From assembly GCA_947486785.1 (NCBI GenBank), contig CANKUU010000015.1, forward strand, positions 24,040 through 88,039: a stretch of 64,000 nucleotides of DNA, read 5' to 3'. Both the position numbers and the translations under genes were made by a program. Numbering within the stretch: position 1 is the stretch's first letter; every line of letters begins with the position of its first letter. This DNA comes from an uncultured Flavobacteriaceae bacterium. GTDB taxonomy: Bacteria > Bacteroidota > Bacteroidia > Flavobacteriales > Flavobacteriaceae. A model generated the notes under the pieces. That model did no database searches. It saw nothing but the letters and a program-made list of their open reading frames with translations, and was not told the origin of the DNA. Of this stretch, positions 16,771 to 25,091 are shown piece by piece.

Positions 16771-19700
16771 TTATTTCTTAACTATCTTAAAGGTTTGGTC
16801 TACTCCGTTCTGAAAAACCCTTACAATATAAACGCCCTTCGTGCAACTCGAAAGATCTAATTCTGCTTCTTCAGCATCTGTTTGCATGTTAATTAGCAAA
16901 CGACCTCCAAAATCAGATACCAAGATCTGTTTATTTCCACGCGCCAGATTAGACACTTTAAAAGTACCTGTTGTTGGACTTGGATAAACGAATCCAATTT
17001 TTGCTTTAGCAATAGACGCTGATAAATCTACGGCTTTAAAGATTTCGATACCATTTATTATCGGGTGTCGCTCTCCGTTTACAACTTCATTTGAATCAAA
17101 ATCTATGTTTAATTCACCACCTGTAACGCGTACGGTATGGGTTTTCACAAGCATCGCCTGAGCACCTACTTCTTTAAATACATCTAAATCATCTTCTGCT
17201 AACTCACCTTCAATACGTACATCAAAAACACGTTTACCTACCCCTCCGGCTCCTCCTCCATTTGCACCAAACCAAAGCTCGGCAAAGTACAAATTAACTG
17301 TATATTCACCATCTGGTACCGGAATATCGTAACTCATCTGTTTTGATCTACTAAAACGAAAAGTCTTAAAAGGATCTGCAAGCCCTGTTTGAGGTCTATC
17401 TAATGCCGTACCTGAACTAAAGTAGTCATCTGCAATAAAGGTTTTACCCCTATACTGAATTTCATCGCCTCCCGTATTAATGCGTAACGCAAAGTTATTT
17501 GTACTAGGCTCAGTTACATTAATAGCTATGGTTGTCGTTGCTGTTAGCCCTTCTGCATCAGATACCACAAGACTTACATCATACGTACCTGGTTGCGTAA
17601 AGGTATGTAAAGGATTCTCTTGTGTAGCAGTAGCACCATCTTTAAAGTTCCAGCTATAAGATGTAACTGCCTTATCATCTGTAGAGCTACTAGCATCAAA
17701 ACCGATCGCTAAGGGTGCTTCACCTGAAACTACGTTTGCGCTTGCTATCGCTACTGGAGCTTGATTAGCTTCCGTATCTCTTATAACCCGCACATTTTTA
17801 AACTTAGCAGAAGTCAACATACCAATATTTTTGGAGGTTGCTGCCAAGCCTACATAAATAGTTTCGTTCATTGCTATTGTTGTTGCACCAACTTCATTCC
17901 AGTTTCCAGCCGTTTGCGAAACATACCCTGTAAAAGTCTCACCAGACCTAACTAAACGTAGGTAATAAGGAAAACCATCGGGTATTAATACAGGACGGGT
18001 AAAATCGCTTGACCCCATAGTTTGGCCTTTAGATTCTCTTTTTTGAAAGCTATAACCAGGTCCTCCTATCCTACTTGGATTAGGAGAAACGGACATCATT
18101 GCAAGTGCCGAGTTAGCCTCTAAATCGTTTCGCATCATCACAGCAGCTTTTGTCCATACATTTGCCTGTTCAAGGCTTGTTATCTGTGCAATAATTTCGC
18201 CATCGCCTGTTAAGCTTTGATATACAAAATGAAATTCATCAGAATTCCCCCAAATGTCTGTACCGCCAGCGCTAAGATTAAATTCACCATTTTCATAGCA
18301 AATAGCACCTTCCTTAGCTACATTCCCGATATCGCCATTGAGCCATGGTGCGGGTAAAGCACATTCTTCAGTTGCATTTAAAATCTCAATAGCCGATACT
18401 TTAGGTTGATCTACAGCATCTGTACCAACAGCGTTAAAATGGATATCAAGTACCCCGTCATTAACCACTACATCAAAGGCCTTTTCAAACTCGTTCTGTG
18501 CTCCCGCATCTGCATTTATATCAAAATTATCTAGAACTAGATTGCCTTCAATCAACACATCAAAAATACGTTTTCCTGATCCACCAGTTCCACCTCCTTC
18601 GGCGCCCCAAAATATATCAGCGAAATGCAAGATCACCGAATAGGATCCGTTTTCTATCGGAACATTATAATCAAAAGCTGATCTAGCCGTACGCTCTGTT
18701 TGAAACAGTTTTGCAACTTTGGCTTTTTTATTTTCAAAAGAATAACCGCCTTTAAAATTCTGATCTGCAACATACATTAGGCCATTATGCACTAATTGAG
18801 GGCCACCAGCATTTATACGAAGCGGTAAAGCGGTACTCAAGCCACAATTAAGACTGGCATGGTCTCCTATAGATCGAACATAATCTATTGTTCTAATACG
18901 ATACGCCCAGTTTTTTGATCGATCGTTGTTGGGTAATGCGGGTGGTCTTAGTTCACCATTAGAGGTAGTTGTAATATTACCGGTGCAAATCCAACGGCCA
19001 TTTGAAATATCCCACCATTCAAAAAGATACGTTTGAGATGGTTTTAAATTTTTTAAGAAAGGGAGTGCAATTGGATTTCGTCTTGCATCTGCCGTAAAAA
19101 AACCTAAAGCAAATGATTGATTATCATCATTAGATATAGCCAATGTATGCAAATCATTCCTACTATTACTAAGATTAGTATGCGCCGCTGGTTCTAGTTT
19201 TTCATAGTCATGTCCCGGGTCTAAAATAAAATTTTTCAAATGTCCCATAGCCTGTGAATTAAACGCAGTAAGCGCATCCACTTGTGGGCTATTTAGTGGC
19301 ACAACTGTTCCCCCATTCTCAGGAGTTCTTCCTGTCGCTGTTGCCGCTCCTGCATACCATGCATCACCCCAGGCATGCCCTGCCAAGCCTCCACTTAAGA
19401 CAGAACCATACATTTGCATTTGTGCCATGGTAACATCATTTAAACCTGCATTAATATCATTACTAGAATGCGCGCCCCAACCCGCATAATAAGGTTCTAA
19501 ATTTAGAGCGGGTTTTGCTGGGGTGGCCGCAAAAATATTTCGAAGCCACAAATGCATAGTTTCGTCTCTTTCGGCGTTACTTACATTTTGCACATCTAAT
19601 GCAGTAGGTAAATCTTTATTCCAATTATTTTGTGATGTATTAAAAGACATTGCAGTTCTAGGTTGCCCATAAGGCATTCTATTACCCAGTTGCAAGCTCA

Positions 19701-20688
19701 ACTTTCTATGAGCGTGTTCAACTAAAGCTCTCCACTTTGGGTAAACCGCCGCATCATAATCATGATGCTCCCAACTAAAAATCATATTGTAGCAACCATA
19801 ACGAGCCCACAGATATCTAATGTAATTATAAAAAGCATTTTTTTCATCCTGTGCACGAAAAGGCCAATTCTCAGATCGCCTAACAGATTCAAATAAAGTA
19901 ACAAAGCCTTCGTCTGCTAAAAACTGCATTCTTTCGTCTACCGCTTGCCAATATTCGGGCACAATTTTTTTGTAATTAACCACCCCACCTACAGACTTCA
20001 TTTCAAATGGCGTCTCGCCATTGGGACCTACTTTTTTACCCCAAGTTTTTCTTGACCATAAACTCGTGTACGTATCATCAGGAAAACTTGCAATTACATT
20101 TATACCATTAAAGCCTTGCTTTTTTCTTTCTCTAACATAATTCTTAAAAGATATTCCAGATATATCATTAGCACGATTAAAATCAAATACTGAGGTAAGT
20201 ATAGACCAAGAGGTGTCTGCCGTGTAAAAGAAAGGAGTACCATCTGCATACTGCAAAGTGCGTTTCGTATTCGGATTTACCTTTATAAAACCCCGATTAT
20301 TAGGATTACTGCTTACATCCGCCGCAGCAGCTCTAAATGATCCACGTCTATTTAAAAAACCTCGATCCGAATTATTGACCGTAGCGTTAATAACTTTCCA
20401 ACGCCAATTTCCTGGAGAAGTAGCAACCAAACGAGCTTTAAAAACATTTCCACCGTCCCAGAATATTGGAATACGATAGGTTTCTCGCTCCGATCCCGCT
20501 TTTTGTAATTCAACCCAAACGTCTACATCTAAATAGGGGTTACTGTAAGTTCTTTGACTATTGAAAGTAACTTCAACAACTTCCATTGTCGCATAAGTTC
20601 TACCTTGGGCGCTTACATAATTGTGAGTAAAACCTAAAAATAGTAGTACTAAAAATAGATTGTAAATAGGGTAATTTTCTTTTTTCAT
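16771..20688 (-). CDS. Secreted multidomain glycoside hydrolase (DUF5060 + apiosidase-like DUF4038, malectin x2, PKD, T9SS type A)
   Basis: A 1305-residue exported enzyme. In order: signal peptide (to about 28); DUF5060-type beta domain (about 35-120); apiosidase-like TIM barrel (about 130-480, GH140 relatives); a C-terminal beta domain of the hydrolase (to about 600); malectin-like domain (about 625-770, LRINAGGPQ...YSVILHFADIFWG); a DUF1349/LamG-like domain (about 780-955); PKD (about 965-1055, YSWNFKDGATATQENPLHTF); a second malectin-like domain (about 1060-1215, VNLYFAELWFG); and a T9SS type A sorting domain (YPSPTTGTFKVSN to the end). Glu in FSWEHHD and in LNLEPYY are the likely catalytic acids (inference). 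It probably removes a branch sugar from plant or algal polysaccharide at the cell surface or outside. It stands alone, with no SusC/D pair nearby. Confidence 0.9.
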   Translation of the reverse strand: MKKENYPIYNLFLVLLFLGFTHNYVSAQGRTYATMEVVEVTFNSQRTYSNPYLDVDVWVELQKAGSERETYRIPIFWDGGNVFKARLVATSPGNWRWKVINATVNNSDRGFLNRRGSFRAAAADVSSNPNNRGFIKVNPNTKRTLQYADGTPFFYTADTSWSILTSVFDFNRANDISGISFKNYVRERKKQGFNGINVIASFPDDTYTSLWSRKTWGKKVGPNGETPFEMKSVGGVVNYKKIVPEYWQAVDERMQFLADEGFVTLFESVRRSENWPFRAQDEKNAFYNYIRYLWARYGCYNMIFSWEHHDYDAAVYPKWRALVEHAHRKLSLQLGNRMPYGQPRTAMSFNTSQNNWNKDLPTALDVQNVSNAERDETMHLWLRNIFAATPAKPALNLEPYYAGWGAHSSNDINAGLNDVTMAQMQMYGSVLSGGLAGHAWGDAWYAGAATATGRTPENGGTVVPLNSPQVDALTAFNSQAMGHLKNFILDPGHDYEKLEPAAHTNLSNSRNDLHTLAISNDDNQSFALGFFTADARRNPIALPFLKNLKPSQTYLFEWWDISNGRWICTGNITTTSNGELRPPALPNNDRSKNWAYRIRTIDYVRSIGDHASLNCGLSTALPLRINAGGPQLVHNGLMYVADQNFKGGYSFENKKAKVAKLFQTERTARSAFDYNVPIENGSYSVILHFADIFWGAEGGGTGGSGKRIFDVLIEGNLVLDNFDINADAGAQNEFEKAFDVVVNDGVLDIHFNAVGTDAVDQPKVSAIEILNATEECALPAPWLNGDIGNVAKEGAICYENGEFNLSAGGTDIWGNSDEFHFVYQSLTGDGEIIAQITSLEQANVWTKAAVMMRNDLEANSALAMMSVSPNPSRIGGPGYSFQKRESKGQTMGSSDFTRPVLIPDGFPYYLRLVRSGETFTGYVSQTAGNWNEVGATTIAMNETIYVGLAATSKNIGMLTSAKFKNVRVIRDTEANQAPVAIASANVVSGEAPLAIGFDASSSTDDKAVTSYSWNFKDGATATQENPLHTFTQPGTYDVSLVVSDAEGLTATTTIAINVTEPSTNNFALRINTGGDEIQYRGKTFIADDYFSSGTALDRPQTGLADPFKTFRFSRSKQMSYDIPVPDGEYTVNLYFAELWFGANGGGAGGVGKRVFDVRIEGELAEDDLDVFKEVGAQAMLVKTHTVRVTGGELNIDFDSNEVVNGERHPIINGIEIFKAVDLSASIAKAKIGFVYPSPTTGTFKVSNLARGNKQILVSDFGGRLLINMQTDAEEAELDLSSCTKGVYIVRVFQNGVDQTFKIVKK

Positions 20689-21364
20689 AAATGTAAATTA
20701 GTTCGTTTTTATTTATCTGGGGATTTACTTAAAGGTACTACTAGCTACTAAAAATAATCTTAAACGTTTCTATTATTTAAAAAAGCTAGGCAATTTGTTC
20801 TATGTTGTCAAGCAGCAGTTTAAAGCCTATTATTTAAAATCTCTAATGCAATAATTTTTTTAAGACTTTAATTTAAGATAGGGCTTTAGTTTACATTAGC
20901 GCTACATTTTAAATGTCTTTAAAGCTTTAATCTTCATTTGGGATCTTTTTTTTAAAATGTCTTTAGTTAATTTGTTTCCATTTAACTAGAAGTTTAAACT
21001 ACTTGCCTTCATCGCTGCTGTTTCTACAAAACAAGCGCTATAACCTGAGCTACAAAACTAACTGTTATTTTATGGAGAATCAAGAAAAAATTAGTTTATA
21101 AACTCAATATTTCTGCAAAAAAGTAAGTTTTAGATGAAATCTTTTAACAAATTTTTGTTCCAAAAAAATTATATCAGAAACCTCTAAATCAAATGTTTAT
21201 ATTTTCTCACATAAACTATACGATATCAATCACATAAGATACAGTAAATTTAAAAATCCAGTAGTTAATTTTCGCCAAATATACTTGATTGACTATTTTT
21301 TTTTGATAAAATCTTTTTGCGCATCATTAATATTCCTAATATTGATCTTATTAATAGGTAACCA
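20689..21364. other. Divergent intergenic region
   Basis: About 675 AT-rich bases between the divergent hydrolase and acetyltransferase genes. No credible short gene, hairpin terminator or RNA was found. It must contain both promoters; a TACCTTTA stretch on the minus strand about 60 bases upstream of the hydrolase resembles the Bacteroidetes -7 box but lacks the final G. Confidence 0.45.
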
Positions 21365-22486
21365 ATGATAATCATCAAAGAAGCAGTAACAAAATCGAAA
21401 TTAAAAGACTTTGTTAAATTTCCTTTTTTACTTTACAAGAATTCTCCATATTGGGTGCCTCCAATCGTAAAAGATGAGTTAGATACCTTTGATAAAACCA
21501 TAAATCCCGCTTTTAAAAATGCAGATGCTTGGTTTTTTTTAGCATACAAAAATGAGATGGTTGTGGGTCGCATCGCCGTAATTATAAACAAGATTGAAGT
21601 AGACGACCAAGGCCTTAAAAAAATCCGCTTTGGATGGTTCGATTTTGTTGATGATGTGGCTGTATCAGAAGCACTACTAAAAAAAGTAGCCGAAATAGGA
21701 AAACAACATCAGCTTGAATATATGGAGGGGCCTGTTGGCTTTTCTAATCTAGATAAAGTTGGAGTTTTAACTGAAGGTTTTGATCACATAGGAAGCATGA
21801 TTACTTGGTACAATCACGCGTACTATAAAGAACATTATGAAAGACTAGGTTTTGTAAAAGAGAAAGAATACATGGAAAATAAATTTCCAGCCAAAAATGC
21901 AGATCCTGCACTTTTTACAAAATTGAATGATTTGATTAAAAGGCGCTATGGACTTAAAGAAATCAATTTTAAAAAGACAAAAGAGGTGATGCCAATGGCA
22001 GACCAAATGTTTGATTTGTTTAACGAAACCTATTCAAAACTTTCCTCTTTTGTTCCCATAACTGAGGTACAAAAAGCATATTTCAAAAAAAAATACATTA
22101 GCTTTATAAATCCGGAGTATATCAAATTTATAGTTGATAAAGATGAAAAATTAATTGCATTTTCTGTGGTAATGCCATCTTTTTCAAAAGCGCTTCAAAA
22201 GGCTAATGGAAAATTATTTCCTTTTGGGATATATCATCTATTAAAAGCAAAAAAAGAAAGTAAGGATGTTTATTTTTATTTGATAGGTATTCACCCTGAC
22301 TACCAAAACAAAGGAGTTACTGCAATCGTTTTTAATGAATACTATAAAACTTTTACCGAAAAGGGTATTGATATGTGCTATAGAACCCCTGAGTTGGAGG
22401 AAAACGTTGCTATTAAACAAATGTGGAAACATTTTAATCCGGTGGTTTATAAAAGACGTCGAACGTATAGCAAACAAATAGATTAA
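21365..22486 (+). CDS. GNAT-superfamily acyltransferase-like protein (YghO-type)
   Basis: A 373-residue soluble protein. The N-terminal pattern, in which a KDFVKFPFLLYKNSPYWVPP motif precedes a GNAT-like core, matches the large bacteroidetal and proteobacterial family related to E. coli YghO. The acetyl-CoA binding region is best seen near the C-terminus: YLIGIHPDYQNKGVTAIVFNEYYK, the equivalent of the GNAT 'hP..qgkG' motif. The substrate is unknown. It is transcribed alone, with a strong hairpin terminator 20 bases after its stop. Confidence 0.82.
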   Translation: MIIIKEAVTKSKLKDFVKFPFLLYKNSPYWVPPIVKDELDTFDKTINPAFKNADAWFFLAYKNEMVVGRIAVIINKIEVDDQGLKKIRFGWFDFVDDVAVSEALLKKVAEIGKQHQLEYMEGPVGFSNLDKVGVLTEGFDHIGSMITWYNHAYYKEHYERLGFVKEKEYMENKFPAKNADPALFTKLNDLIKRRYGLKEINFKKTKEVMPMADQMFDLFNETYSKLSSFVPITEVQKAYFKKKYISFINPEYIKFIVDKDEKLIAFSVVMPSFSKALQKANGKLFPFGIYHLLKAKKESKDVYFYLIGIHPDYQNKGVTAIVFNEYYKTFTEKGIDMCYRTPELEENVAIKQMWKHFNPVVYKRRRTYSKQID

Positions 22487-22507
22487 AACTACGCTTACCA
22501 TAAAAAA

Positions 22508-22542
22508 AACCAAATTGTAGTTTATTACACTACAATTTGGTT
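22508..22542. terminator. Intrinsic terminator
   Basis: A 13-bp perfect stem AACCAAATTGTAG with a nine-base loop, followed by TTTTT on the plus strand and preceded by an A tract. It can terminate the acetyltransferase transcript and, from the other side, the transcript of the oxoamine synthase. Confidence 0.88.
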
Positions 22543-22593
22543 TTTAAAATCTTTAACTACCTTGGTTATTGATTATAACACAACATATTTTGA

Positions 22594-23853
22594 TTACTCT
22601 CCCATGGCTGCCGCTACCGCAGCTGAAAGCCTTTTGTAGGTGCCATTTTGTAAACGCTCACGAATAGCAGAAAAGGCATCTAAAGTAATCGCAATATCTT
22701 CTTTCGTATGGGTTGCAGTAGGAATCATACGTAATAATATAAGCCCTTTAGGAATTACCGGATACACCACGATAGAACAAAATATTCCGTAATTTTCACG
22801 TAAATCTTTTACCAAGGCCATCGCCTCTGGTATACTTCCATTTAAATAAACAGGTGTAACACAGCTTGTAGTTGTGCCTATATCAAAGCCTCTTTCTTTT
22901 AAACCGTTTTGAAGTGAATTTACGTTCTCCCAGAGCTTTTCTTTTAGTTCTGGCATAGTTCTAAGCATGTCTAAACGTTTTAAGGCTCCTTTTACGTACG
23001 TCATGGGCAATGACTTTGCAAACATTTGAGAACGAAGATTATACTTTAAAAAATCAATAATCTCTTTATCTGCCGCTAAAAATGCACCTATACTAGCCAT
23101 TGACTTTGCGAAAGTTGCAAAATAAACATCTATATCGGCCTGTACACCTTGCTCCTCACCAGCCCCAGCACCTGTTTTACCAAGTGTACCAAAACCGTGA
23201 GCATCATCAACTAATAATCTAAAATTATATTTTTTCTTTAGTGCTACAATTTCTTTAAGCTTACCTTGTTGCCCTCGCATTCCAAAAACACCCTCAGAAA
23301 TAACTAAGATACCACCCCCAGTTTGCTCTGCCATTTTAGTGGCTCTATCTAAATTTACTTCTAAGCTTTCGATATCATTATGCTTAAAAGTAAAACGTTT
23401 TCCCATATGCAAACGAACGCCATCAATTATACAAGCATGGCAGTCTACATCATAAACAATAATATCGTCTTTATTGACTAAAGCATCAATAGCAGACATA
23501 ATACCTTGGTAACCAAAATTTAATAAATACGCAGCTTCTTTATCAACAAAAGCAGCACATTCTTGCTCTAATTGTTCATGAAAATCAGTATGACCACTCA
23601 TCATTCGCGCACCCATTGGATAGGCAGCACCATATTCCGCAGCTGTATCACCATCAATCTTTTTAATCTCTGGACGGTTTGCTAACCCCAAGTAATCGTT
23701 AATACTCCAAGTAATAACCTCTTTACCTTGAAATTTCATTCGGTTAGATATTGGTCCTTCTAACTTTGGAAAAACAAAGTATCCCTCTGCTTGCGAAGCC
23801 CATTTTCCTAACGGCCCCTTGTTCTCTCTAATTCTATCAAAAATATCTCTCAT
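22594..23853 (-). CDS. Alpha-oxoamine synthase family PLP enzyme, probable cysteate fatty acyltransferase
   Basis: A 419-residue PLP-dependent enzyme of the serine palmitoyltransferase / KBL / AONS group. Landmarks are ITWSINDYLGLANRP, GSR-like MGARMMSGHTDFHEQLE, the cofactor Asp in LLVDDAHGFGTLG, and the Schiff-base Lys in FATFAKSMASIGAF. The family condenses an amino acid with an acyl thioester and releases CO2. It lies next to a cysteine-synthase-like gene. As I recall, the F. johnsoniae homologue of this type makes 3-keto-capnine from cysteate and acyl-CoA for sulfonolipids and gliding. I therefore prefer cysteate acyltransferase over sphinganine synthesis, but sequence alone does not prove it. 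ATG 23853 is used; a TTG one codon upstream is also in frame. Confidence 0.85.
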   Translation of the reverse strand: MRDIFDRIRENKGPLGKWASQAEGYFVFPKLEGPISNRMKFQGKEVITWSINDYLGLANRPEIKKIDGDTAAEYGAAYPMGARMMSGHTDFHEQLEQECAAFVDKEAAYLLNFGYQGIMSAIDALVNKDDIIVYDVDCHACIIDGVRLHMGKRFTFKHNDIESLEVNLDRATKMAEQTGGGILVISEGVFGMRGQQGKLKEIVALKKKYNFRLLVDDAHGFGTLGKTGAGAGEEQGVQADIDVYFATFAKSMASIGAFLAADKEIIDFLKYNLRSQMFAKSLPMTYVKGALKRLDMLRTMPELKEKLWENVNSLQNGLKERGFDIGTTTSCVTPVYLNGSIPEAMALVKDLRENYGIFCSIVVYPVIPKGLILLRMIPTATHTKEDIAITLDAFSAIRERLQNGTYKRLSAAVAAAMGE

Positions 23854-23893
23854 CAAAATTGGTTGATTTGTAGCACATTACTTAAACTAAATG

Positions 23894-23901
23894 CAAAAAT
23901 A
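23894..23901 (-). promoter_or_regulatory. Candidate -7 box for the oxoamine synthase gene
   Basis: The minus strand reads TATTTTTG, matching the Bacteroidetes TAnnTTTG element, 40 bases upstream of the ATG at 23853. I see no clear -33 TTG. A terminator directly upstream makes an independent promoter here necessary. Confidence 0.35.
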
Positions 23902-23923
23902 TGGTTTTTAGCTTATAAAAAAA

Positions 23924-23949
23924 GGCTAAGACAAAATTATGTCCTAGCC
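23924..23949 (-). terminator. Terminator between the two sulfonolipid-type genes
   Basis: A ten-pair stem with one mismatch (GGCTAAGACA / TGTCCTAGCC, loop AAATTA). Its minus-strand transcript runs into seven U residues. It lies 27 bases after the stop of the cysteine-synthase-like gene and separates it from the next gene. Confidence 0.75.
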
Positions 23950-23975
23950 ATTTAAAAATTTATTAGCTAATTAGG

Positions 23976-25016
23976 TTAGCTTATTACCTGAATTTGCGCT
24001 GTTTCTTCAACAAGATTATTATTTAAAAACCCTTGATCTTCCATCCACTGGTCACTATATATTTTACTCATGTAGCGCGCTCCATGGTCAGGGAAAATTA
24101 GTACCACCTTACTGTCTTTAGTAAACCTACCTGAGCTATTTAGCTGTTTTGCTGCTTGCATTACAGCCCCACACGTATACCCTGCGAAGATTCCTTCTGT
24201 TTTAGAAATTTCTCTTGCTGTATGTGCGCTTTCTTCGTCGGTAACTTTGATATACTCATCAATAACATTAAAATCTGTAGCTCCAGGAATTAAGTTTTTA
24301 CCTAGGCCTTCAATTCTATAAGGATAAATTTCATTGGTATCTAGCTCTCCAGTTTCATGATATTTTTTTAATACCGAACCAAAAGCATCAACACCAATAA
24401 TTTGAATATCAGCATTCTGTTCTTTTAAAAACCGCGCCGTACCCGAAATAGTACCGCCTGTACCACTACATGCTAATAAATGAGTGATATTTCCATTGGT
24501 TTGCTTCCATATTTCAGGCCCTGTAGATTTATAATGAGCTTCCATGTTTAACTCATTAAAATACTGGTTAATGTAAATAGATCCTTTGGTCTCTTTATGT
24601 AGTCTTTTTGCAACTTCATAATACGACCTTGGATCATCGGCACTTACATGTGCCGGGCATACATACACTTTGGCTCCCATAGAGCGAAGCATATCTATTT
24701 TATCTTTCGACGATTTTGAACTAACAGCAAGAATACAATCGTAGCCTTTAATGATACTAACCATAGCAATACTAAAACCAGTATTACCCGAAGTTGTTTC
24801 TATAATTGTATTTCCTTTTGTTAAAATGCCCTTTCGTTCTGCCTCTTCAATGATATGAATAGCTATTCGATCTTTTGAAGAATGACCCGGATTGAAGGCT
24901 TCTACTTTAGCATAAAAATCACCACTAAAATTTTGGGTTATTTTATTTAGTTTGATAAGAGGCGTATTGCCTATTAACTCTAAAATGTTATTGTAAGCAT
25001 CTATTTTATCTTTCAT
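23976..25016 (-). CDS. Cysteine synthase-like PLP enzyme, possible cysteate synthase
   Basis: A 346-residue fold-type II PLP enzyme of the CysK/CBS family. It has [12 protein letters not shown] at the N-terminus, [11 protein letters not shown] with the Schiff-base Lys, the phosphate-contacting [12 protein letters not shown], and [13 protein letters not shown]. Ordinary CysK has 'SVKDR' where this has 'SSKDR'. Its placement directly upstream of a probable cysteate acyltransferase suggests that it supplies cysteate from serine or phosphoserine and sulfite. That is an inference from context; ordinary cysteine synthesis is the alternative. It has its own terminator. Confidence 0.85.
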   Translation of the reverse strand: MKDKIDAYNNILELIGNTPLIKLNKITQNFSGDFYAKVEAFNPGHSSKDRIAIHIIEEAERKGILTKGNTIIETTSGNTGFSIAMVSIIKGYDCILAVSSKSSKDKIDMLRSMGAKVYVCPAHVSADDPRSYYEVAKRLHKETKGSIYINQYFNELNMEAHYKSTGPEIWKQTNGNITHLLACSGTGGTISGTARFLKEQNADIQIIGVDAFGSVLKKYHETGELDTNEIYPYRIEGLGKNLIPGATDFNVIDEYIKVTDEESAHTAREISKTEGIFAGYTCGAVMQAAKQLNSSGRFTKDSKVVLIFPDHGARYMSKIYSDQWMEDQGFLNNNLVEETAQIQVIS

Positions 25017-25091
25017 AAAAACCTAAAGTTTGTATATCTTAATAACTTAAAAAATATACAATTCGTTTGCAAAATTAGTGATTTTTTTAAA

